This document shows, piece after piece, positions 56,844-64,000 of a stretch of DNA of 64,000 nt (its first letter is position 1; each line of letters begins with the position of its first letter). Below the pieces are notes generated by a model. That model made no database searches. It was not told the origin of the DNA and saw only the letters and a program-made list of their open reading frames with translations. Position numbers and translations under genes: made by a program. Origin of the DNA: Aphanomyces cochlioides (taxonomy: Eukaryota > Oomycota > Saprolegniomycetes > Saprolegniales > Verrucalvaceae); contig JAHQRK010000002.1 in the NCBI GenBank assembly GCA_019828595.1, positions 3,906,001-3,970,000 on the forward strand. Reading direction: 5' to 3'.

Positions 56844-58328
56844 TTACAAGTTGCCGCGGTTTCGTTCGGCAACGTTGCCAATGCTGTGGTGGGCATCCGT
56901 CCATTCGCAGTGGAAGACACCATCACGATCTGTTCGGTTGTAGCTGTGGCCGCCGAAAAAGTCGCGTTGAGCTTGCGTCAAGTTGGCAGGCAAGTTGGCG
57001 CGGCGGTACATGTCGAAATAGTTCAGCGAGCCCGAGAACGAAGGCGTTGGGATACCCGAAGCCACAGCCAAGGACACGACGCGGCGCCAAGAAAAGTGGC
57101 GAGCGTTCAATTCGTTGGCAAAGTCAGGGTCGATCAAGAGCGAGTTGAGGTTGGGGTCCTTGACGTATGCAGCCTTGATGCGGTCCAAGAACGCAGCACG
57201 GATAATGCAACCACCCTTCCAGATGCGAGCGCATTCACCCAAGTCAATCTTCCAGCCGTTTTGGACACCGGCTTCGCGGATCAAGTTAAGACCTTGAGCG
57301 TACGAGCAGATCTTGGAAGCGTACAAAGCTTGGCGGACATCATCAATCAGTTGTTGCTTGTCGACCGAAGGAATTTCAGTAGGGCCGTTCAAGATCTTGG
57401 AGGCAACAACACGTTGTTCCTTGAGACCACTGAGGTAACGGGCATCCAACGAGGCAGTGATTGTTGGAGCAGCCACTGAGCGTTCAGCTGCTTCTTGCAC
57501 AGTCCAACGGCCCGTACCCTTCATGCCGGTCTTGTCCAAAATCTTGTCGACCAAATAGTCGTCCTTGTTGGCACCGGGCAAGTCATCCTTCTTCTTGAAG
57601 ATGGTGGCAGTGATTTCAATCAAGAAGCTTTCCAATTCACCAGAGTTCCATTCCGAGAACACTTGGCCCAATTCGGCGTTGGAAAGACCGCCAGCAATCT
57701 TGAGCACATCATAGGCTTCCGCAATCAATTGCATATCACCATATTCAATACCGTTGTGGACCATCTTGACGTAGTTACCCGAACCAATTTCACCCAAGTA
57801 GGTCGTGCACGGACCATCATCGACTTGGGCAGCGCACTTAATCAAAATGGGTTCCAAGGCGTCGAAGGCAGCGCGAGGTCCACCAGGCATGAGCGAAGGG
57901 CCGTTGCGAGCACCTTCTTCACCGCCGGAAATACCCATACCAACGAACAAGATGCCCTTGGGTTCCAATTCCTTGGATCGGCGGATCGAGTTGGGGAACC
58001 ACTCGTTACCACCATCGACGATAATGTCGCCTTCTTCGCAGTGTTGGGAAATCGCTTGGATTGTGTCGTCGACTGGCTTGCCGGCTTGCACCAAGAGGAT
58101 AATCTTGCGAGGGCGGGACAGAGAAAGGACGAAATCCTTCACATCCTTGTGGCCGACCAAAGGGAGGTTGCCTTCATCCTTGGCACGTTGGACAGTCGTG
58201 TCAACTTTGTCAGGGGAGCGGTTGCAAACCGACACGGAGAATCCGTGCGAAGCCATGTTCAAGGCAAAGTTCTGGCCCATGACGGCAAGACCGTAGAGAC
58301 CGACATCGGACAAAGGAGCAGACGACAT
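56844..58328 (-). CDS. PGD: 6-phosphogluconate dehydrogenase (decarboxylating)
   Basis: It converts 6-phosphogluconate and NADP to ribulose 5-phosphate, CO2 and NADPH in the oxidative pentose phosphate pathway, in the cytosol. A single intronless frame of 494 residues begins MSSAPLSDVGLYGLAVMGQN. The dinucleotide fold (GLAVMGQNFALNMA) and NRSPDKV (NADP preference) are present, as are DGGNEWFPNS, GISGGEEGARNGPSLMPGG and KMVHNGIEYGDMQLIAEAY with the catalytic Lys and Glu. The C-terminal tail has FGGHSYNR and HCEWTD. Length matches the usual 470-490 residues. The sequence looks complete, with no lesion. No targeting peptide is visible. Confidence 0.97.
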   Translation of the reverse strand: MSSAPLSDVGLYGLAVMGQNFALNMASHGFSVSVCNRSPDKVDTTVQRAKDEGNLPLVGHKDVKDFVLSLSRPRKIILLVQAGKPVDDTIQAISQHCEEGDIIVDGGNEWFPNSIRRSKELEPKGILFVGMGISGGEEGARNGPSLMPGGPRAAFDALEPILIKCAAQVDDGPCTTYLGEIGSGNYVKMVHNGIEYGDMQLIAEAYDVLKIAGGLSNAELGQVFSEWNSGELESFLIEITATIFKKKDDLPGANKDDYLVDKILDKTGMKGTGRWTVQEAAERSVAAPTITASLDARYLSGLKEQRVVASKILNGPTEIPSVDKQQLIDDVRQALYASKICSYAQGLNLIREAGVQNGWKIDLGECARIWKGGCIIRAAFLDRIKAAYVKDPNLNSLLIDPDFANELNARHFSWRRVVSLAVASGIPTPSFSGSLNYFDMYRRANLPANLTQAQRDFFGGHSYNRTDRDGVFHCEWTDAHHSIGNVAERNRGNL

Positions 58329-59575
58329 GAGAGAAGTTCAAAGGAAATTCGGAAATGAGCCTCGGAGAATCTCTCGTCAGGGCTTATCCGGATAATTTTT
58401 GTCCCAATCAAAAGCCAACATTCGAATCGGCCGGTGTACGAACAGCAACGTTCGCTTCCAATCCACTCACTCAGCGCCACCTCCAAACCATGTAGCTTTC
58501 CAGATTACTGTCGAATAAGTTTTGTCATGATCAAAGAGCGTCTGCAGCTCTCAATGCGCTTGGTTATCTATATATTTCACGCGAAATAAGATATACCTCA
58601 GTATAGTGACTTGACGCAATCATATCCTCGACGATGACGTCATATCTTATTCCGGTCAGTGTAACAAAAGTCATTAAAACGAGGGAATACGTCCGAAGTC
58701 GTCTGATAAAATTCAAATTTGAAACAGCGTGTGTAAATTCCATCTCGAAGCATCGGCGCTCGATTGGCGCACAGCGCCATGTCATAGCAGCTTTCGAATG
58801 ACGGGCCTTCGGGAACGACGACAGTCTGTCGCTTGGTTTAGTATCAACGACGAAACAGTCACGGCCCTTGCCTCGCTTATCCGGACGTGTATTGGTTCGT
58901 GTCCTGTCTGGCGGTTGTGGCTCTCGAAGGACTACTAGGTTGAGTTTGATTGGCTGTTGGAATACCCATGGACCAATCAGATAATACCATTTTTACTATA
59001 TGTAATTTGATTGGCTGATGGATTTAGCATCAGACCAATGATGTGCAAAATAGAAGGATATGTGTCATGGAAGCCCATATGGAAGCGCGCCATTTTCTAT
59101 TCCAATAAAGACTGGGCAAGACTCTGAGCGCCACCTCCGGCGGATGAAGATGGGACGACATTTACTCCTGCTGGTGAAATGAAGCAACATTTGGCGATAT
59201 CAATGAAAGACGTAGTTCATTTGATGCCCTTTCGATGTTTGGAAGGTGATTGAGACAGCAGGATGAGCACGATACGCGAGAAAGGACTGCAATTGATCGC
59301 GATGGCAAACATGTTCGTTGAATCGACTTTTGCGATGCATCGCAAGAGATGAACGGCATTCCTTAGACGATTTTGAGGAAAAAGACAATGCGTGGTGTCC
59401 ATCCGTTCCACATTGGATGCGGAAGAAGGTTCACAACTTCGGATACGCTTTGGATGTCCTTTCTCTTATGATGAAGACAAGATTTGTGTTATCTCTGAGC
59501 CCGAGGCTTAAAATGGCTCAAGCCCATACGTGAAACTGGAGTTTCAAGGGAGATCACAGACGAAGATGGAAGAAA
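58329..59575. other. Intergenic between PGD and pseudouridine synthase
   Basis: It holds the PGD upstream region. GATTGGCTG motifs occur at 58948 and 59009, and TTATCCGGA-like motifs at 58384 and 58877. No gene is supported. Confidence 0.5.
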
Positions 59576-60657
59576 TTATAGATCGTCGTCATTCGAGCTA
59601 TCTGAATCCTCACTTGGGGTGTCTTGTGTCATCCAACTTTGATGGAGCCATAGTCCTCTTGACGGCACGGAAGGCCCTGGTTCCCGACGTCCATGGAGCA
59701 CCTCCAACATGGATTCTGGCGGCATACGACCTTCTCCAATCGGTCTCAGAGTTCCAATGATACGGCGAACCATGTGCCGAAGAAATCCGTTGCCAGTGAT
59801 CTCAATGCACACGAAATAGTTGCTTGACTTGTCAATGGGGTCGTCAATAACATCTCCCGAGCCGGCCAGCTTCAAGTCGAGCGAAAAGTCGACATTGCTA
59901 CGGCGCATAGCATGCAATCGACATGGCTCCATCGTAGACGTACCGTCGCGGGACGACATTACAAGCCATAATGTTTCGGGTCGTGTTGAAGTCGACGAAT
60001 GCATCTTTTTGCAAGCCCATGGAGAAGCTGCGAAAGTCGTGTGTGCCTGTGATGTAGTTCAAGGCTTGGCGTATTGCAGGTAGGCTGAGATGCTTGCCGA
60101 TGAACCAAGAGTAATGTAATGCATCCTGGGAAGGGCGTGGTCCTTGCTCGATGTAGTAAACATACTTCTTGCACTTGGATTTCGTTCGTCGGCAAGCCGC
60201 GAGTGGATCCATGACGGAAAGAGTTTGCGCACGAATAGCATTGGGAAGTCTACGAGCAGTGTTTGGTCTCAAAGTCGAGAGGAACGGGTGGATACGCTGC
60301 ATTGAGAGCCTCCAACATATCGTTCGTTGACGCCGTCTTGTCACCCGCCTCCAAGACAAACGTGCAATACTGCTGCAATGCATGCGTGCCCGAGTCTGTT
60401 CGGCTTACAGACGTCACATTGACATGTTCATGGGGCCGAAACAGCGACGTCACAGCTCCTTCAATCACTTCTTGGACGCTGACGTGTTGTTGTCCATCCT
60501 TTGACTTGCACATCTGTCGATCAAATCATCGCATGCAATGAACACAGGGCATCCGCACTCCTACCTGTCGCTGCCAGCCAACAAACCCTCGGCCGTAGTA
60601 TGACACCATCATGAGGAACTTGATCCGCTCTCCCGTTGCTGCCGCCATTGCTGCCAT
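59576..60657 (-). CDS. TruA-family tRNA pseudouridine synthase
   Basis: Exons are 60565-60657, 60296-60513, 59944-60249 and 59576-59897; introns are 46-51 nt, GT-AG, and phases close to 312 residues. YYGRGFVGWQRQ lies near the N-terminus, the catalytic Asp in SRTDSGTHALQQY, KKYVYYI matches the conserved strand, THDFRSFS the next motif, and NGFLRHMVRRIIGTL the C-terminal signature. TruA-type enzymes isomerise uridines in tRNA. It is compact and closest in layout to PUSL1-like or bacterial TruA-like members; which positions it modifies cannot be told. The last 20 residues are acidic (PSEDSDSSNDDDL). Confidence 0.92.
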
Positions 60658-61019
60658 GCCACGTTGGGAGATGATTGGTTTGATTGACATTCCAAGGGTT
60701 GTTGGGATTTTGGGTTTGGATATTTAGGGGTTTAGGGGTTTTAATAACCCTTAAGCCCTAATTAAAACCCCTTCAACCCTAAGTTTGAAGAGAAGTTGAC
60801 GTGGCAACGACCAGGGCAATTCGTCATCCTGACAGCTCATCGCTTCCAAGGGTGGCGGAATGTCTTACATGAGGTAGACGCTATGGCTAGAAACAGTGGT
60901 TTGCTGCAAGTTGACTCGTTTTAAGCCTAAGTCTCGCCTGACGGCTGGAGAGTGCTCATGTTGTCCTGAGTCGGTGGTCAAATATGAGGAGAGGGCAGTC
61001 TAATAGGGAAGTACTCGTC
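60658..61019. other. Intergenic with telobox-like cluster
   Basis: It contains the promoter of the pseudouridine synthase gene and the TTTAGGG-like cluster at 60715-60786. Confidence 0.5.
60715..60786. repeat. TTTAGGG/AACCCTTAA-like cluster
   Basis: ATTTAGGGGTTTAGGGG is followed by AACCCTTAAGCCCTAA and CAACCCTAAG. It resembles degenerate telomere-type repeats or teloboxes, 60-130 bp upstream of the pseudouridine synthase start. Confidence 0.6.
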
Positions 61020-61523
61020 TTATTCAAACATGAAATCGTTTTCGTCATCTTCATCGTAGCCGTCTTCGTCATAGCCATCTTCGTCGTTTGACTCATCACT
61101 ACTCGCCGGTGCAGGGGTTGTGGTCGACTTCGCCTTGGCTTTCTGTTTCGCTGCCCTTTTCAAGAGTTTCTTCTTCAGCTCTTCATTCGATATGACTTTG
61201 CTGTCAGTGACTCCGTCGTTCGTCGCTTTTCGTCGAGCGGCCTCAATGTCAAAGCTTTGTTTCTTGGCCCTGTGGCATTCTGTCGAAACCTTGGCGTACT
61301 TCTCAAAAAGAGCTTCAGTAGCGCTGCACGCCTTGCCCTTTTCTTTCGCGACTTTTGTAAGCACGTTTTGGCACGCAGAGTTGCTGCACCAGTCTTTATG
61401 TGGCAGTTTGGAGCGAGCTTGAGGGCAGTCAGCGCTGAGCTCGACGAACTTGGCCAGGTCAAAGCAGCTCGACACCGCGAGGCTCACCACGGCGGCTAGA
61501 ACGACTACACGACACGAGACCAT
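61020..61523 (-). CDS. Small Cys-rich secreted protein with acidic tail
   Basis: 167 residues from the ATG at 61523 (MVSCRVVVLAAVVSLAVSSC, signal peptide; the in-frame upstream ATGs only add a leader). A compact domain with about six Cys follows (CFDLAKF, ADCPQARS, DWCSNSACQNVL, KACSATEAL, STECHRAK), loosely like elicitin-type helical secreted proteins, though I do not claim membership. Then a basic segment carries ARRKATNDGVTDSKVISNEE, matching a motif in the two GPI-like proteins of this window. The tail is very acidic with DEDGYDEDGYDEDD repeats. It is probably exported; no function is known. Confidence 0.82.
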   Translation of the reverse strand: MVSCRVVVLAAVVSLAVSSCFDLAKFVELSADCPQARSKLPHKDWCSNSACQNVLTKVAKEKGKACSATEALFEKYAKVSTECHRAKKQSFDIEAARRKATNDGVTDSKVISNEELKKKLLKRAAKQKAKAKSTTTPAPASSDESNDEDGYDEDGYDEDDENDFMFE

Positions 61524-62987
61524 GTGTACTTTCAGAATAACCAAGCGGTGACAGGATCGAGCTCCATCTTGTTAACAAACCAACGACTGGGACATGCATC
61601 GTCGATTGCAACCTGGGGCGAGAGTGGCGCAGACTGCGATTTTGTCACTCATGTCACACATATTGCTCTTTCGCCACTGGAACGACGCTACGACAGCGTT
61701 CCGAGCTCAATCAGTGTGCCAAGAACAGTCCCCTCAAGTTCCCAAGCCAGCGCCTCGTTGGACTCTCTGCTCAGCTTGAAGTGCGCTTTCCCCTGAGACC
61801 GAGGGGGTCGACAGCCTCTAACTTTGAAATCCAGTACGAATGGATGAAGGCGATCGTGTCGCAAGCGTCCTCTCAAGCTTTCCGGCAGTTGCAAAACATT
61901 AAAAAGTCCCATGTTGTATCGCAGTGAATCGATAAAGTTGACGCATGGTACTACAGCCTCCTGCGATATGTGCTGACTATGAATTCCAGTGTGAAATCAA
62001 GCATGTAGCGAATTTCCAAGGCGAAATTCTTCATCATGCTTCAATTTAGACGGTGGACACACTCTACCTCTATGGTCTTCTATCATCCTGAGTTGTGGAT
62101 AAATGGGCGGCACAAACGTGACGCCGCTTCCACAGAGGATTGTGCCAGACGTCAACTTTGTCCTCTTGGTGTTTCCTCTGAAGTTTAACGTATCCACTAT
62201 GTTGAGACTTCTAGAATGTAATCTCAACTTTCACATTCAAGAAAGGTCTCTTAACTATAAAACAACTTGTATATTGCGTGTTCCAGAAGACTCCAGAAGA
62301 CAAACGAAGACAAACGAACACAGAATTCACACTAGGCCTAGCTAGCTTTCATGTTAACCATCTAATTCACTTTCCAACTTCCCTTCTAGAGGTTACGAGC
62401 CCTCTACCGCCGCCGCTGCCGCCACCGTTTGACCTAGCCTCCGACGCTAGGTCAACCGCCCGAAGCCCAGCCGTCCCGCCGCACCCCGCCGAGCCCCGAG
62501 ACGCCGCGTCCCGTCGCCTTTCCTGCCGCCGTCCCGCGAGCCCGCCGTTGAGCCAAAAGTCGCCGAAGCGTGCGCAGAAGACAAATCAACTTCAGCAGCA
62601 CTACAGATCCCTGCCTGGACTCCTTTTATGAGATCTCGGGTTAGTACACTAAGGAAAGGGCTGTAAGCTGAACGTTGATTGGCTGAACTCCTAGTTGAGT
62701 TTGCCGTATTTTATCAAGCCTTCAAGACACCAAGTCACTCAAGACACACATTCCCGGTTTCCGTGACACACATTATCCGGTTCCGGAAGACAAGCAAGCG
62801 CAAGACATCTCGATCTTTCCCGACGCACCAAGGAACATTCCGGGAACAAGACCATCACTCGTGACCATCACTCACAACTGAAGTCACGAAAGTCAAGGAA
62901 GTTTGGAACAGTCAACAACACAAATATCAAGTTTCGAGGTTTTAACATTTCTTCAAGACAATTTCTTGATTTAATCCTACTTTAACT
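61524..62987. other. Intergenic leading into the Copia element
   Basis: No gene is seen. A GC-rich patch lies at 62395-62560, unlike the neighbouring composition. A candidate LTR (about 62198-62390) and leader of the Copia element lie here. Confidence 0.5.
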
Positions 62988-64000
62988 ATGGGAGTTAAAT
63001 CATACGTGAACACTTTTGATGGCACCAATTTCGTCCAATGGCATACGCGCGTCATGGCGTAAGTGGAACTCAAGGACTGTGCCCAAATTTTCAAGAATCT
63101 ACCTCGAACTGCAGAAGATTATAACTCCAAGAATATATTAGCGCGAGTTATTATACTTGCTGCTATTGATGACTTACACGCGCGCATGGTATCTACCACT
63201 GAAGATGCCGTCGAAATGATGAAGATCCTTCGTGACCGTTATGGTAACAAGTCCTTCGTTGGTCATGGACGCCTGATTGACGAAGTTACCCACATGCGCA
63301 TGCGTCACAACGAAATACCTCGCTCTTATTGCGACCGGTTCGACCTTGCTATTAAAGATGCTACCAATGCTGGCATTAAGTTCTCTGACGAACAAGTCGT
63401 TCATTTCTTCCTTAATGGTTTGGACTCACGCTTCAACACGTTCGTGCAACTTCAAAGTCACCTTTTGCAACGCACACAGATTGACGCCTCAACGCTTTCG
63501 CTCATCACCACGGAACTTCTTCAAGCGTATAACTATGAACAATCGCGTTCAAGCGGTCCATCAGCGACTCCAGTCGATGAAGCTGCTCTGTCCCTTCGTC
63601 GTAATCAACGACGCAAACCACGTCGCAATGGACATGCTCAACCCGACACCAACAACGGAACAGTTTGTGCTTACTGCAACATACCAAATCACACTGAAGA
63701 AAACTGTCGTCGGAAGCAACGCGACCAGCGTCAACAAACTTCTTCTCAATCCAACCAACGACGTGTTCAATTCCAACCATCTTCCATGGCCTCCCTTGCG
63801 TCTCAGACTGCCGCAAACACACGTCGCAATGCTCGCTCGTCTGTAAGCATGCTGACGTTAGGGCCTCACTATACTCTCAATGCCTTCGAGTCTCCCGCTT
63901 CGTCATCTGCGTGGATCCTTGACTCTGGCGCATCGGATCATTTCTGCAACGATGCTGCATGGTTTGAAGAACTTCAACCATTTGAGGGTACAGTTCAAGC
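62198..64000 (+). mobile_element. Ty1/Copia LTR retrotransposon, 5' part
   Basis: The gag-pol frame begins at 62988 and runs off the window. A candidate 5' LTR starts near TGTTGAGACTTCTAGAA (62198), has CTATAAAA at about 62247, and might end near 62390. The LTR limits are a guess because the 3' LTR is outside the window. Confidence 0.6.
62988..64000 (+). pseudogene. Copia gag and start of protease, one in-frame stop
   Basis: The frame starts at MGVKSYVNTFDGTNFVQWHT. Codon 25 is TAA (63060-63062), after which the frame stays open to the end of the window. The gag domain (YCDRFDLAIKDA, FFLNGLDSRFN) leads to a zinc knuckle CAYCNIPNHTEENC (CX2CX4HX4C) near 63665-63710 and the aspartic protease motif WILDSGASDHFC near 63913. 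Integrase and reverse transcriptase would follow outside. One nonsense codon suggests an inactive copy. Confidence 0.88.

Noticed and set aside
57495..58358. 287-codon frame antisense to 6-phosphogluconate dehydrogenase
   Set aside because: It mirrors a strongly conserved coding sequence with biased codons; no domain in the antisense product.

Overview
The window looks like nuclear DNA of an oomycete, most likely a Saprolegniales water mould of the Aphanomyces type. The reasons are: compact genes with very short GT-AG introns (about 38-54 nt), single-copy eukaryotic housekeeping genes (USP39, SKI3, RPP40, 6-phosphogluconate dehydrogenase, a TruA-type pseudouridine synthase), secreted proteins with signal peptides, and Harbinger, Tc1/mariner and Copia elements accompanied by SANT/MADF-like proteins. 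The genus is inferred, not proven.

Left third (1-24.3 kb). Five copies of a four-exon glutamine-hydrolysing asparagine synthetase gene are present, one partial on + and four in tandem on -. Only copy 4 (12835-14986) is open from start to stop (669 codons). Copies 1, 2, 3 and 5 carry, respectively, a 2-nt deletion, a UGA, a UAG, and several lesions. The copies are mosaics: near-identical blocks with introns are shared between copies 2, 4 and 5, and copies 2 and 5 share the same nonsense codon. Spacers are duplicated too, and an AGTACT-rich element lies just 3' of every - strand copy. The array has been invaded by two internally deleted Harbinger-like elements (10377-11877; about 18158-19706), several MITEs and two strong foldback sequences.

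Middle (25-42.4 kb). USP39 (splicing, -) is followed by a nearly complete 2.57-kb Harbinger element (27342-29909). Then come a full-length pogo/CENP-B-like gene that has lost two of its three catalytic acidic residues (a candidate domesticated transposase, +) and, convergent with it, a PH-like domain protein. Two paralogous secreted, acidic proteins with GPI-like tails (36613-37353; 41474-42379) flank a Tc1/mariner element whose transposase is frameshifted.

Right third (42.4-64 kb). This is mostly a housekeeping block on -: SKI3/TTC37 (10 exons, with an apparent 5-bp duplication), a signal-peptide/coiled-coil/TM protein, RPP40, an alpha/beta hydrolase, a secretory-pathway GT4 glycosyltransferase (10 exons), 6-phosphogluconate dehydrogenase, a TruA-family pseudouridine synthase, and a small Cys-rich secreted protein that shares a short motif with the GPI-like pair. 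The window ends inside a Ty1/Copia gag-pol on +.

No tRNA, rRNA or CRISPR was recognised. Exon boundaries were worked out by hand from GT-AG sites, reading phase and family conservation; no transcript evidence was available.
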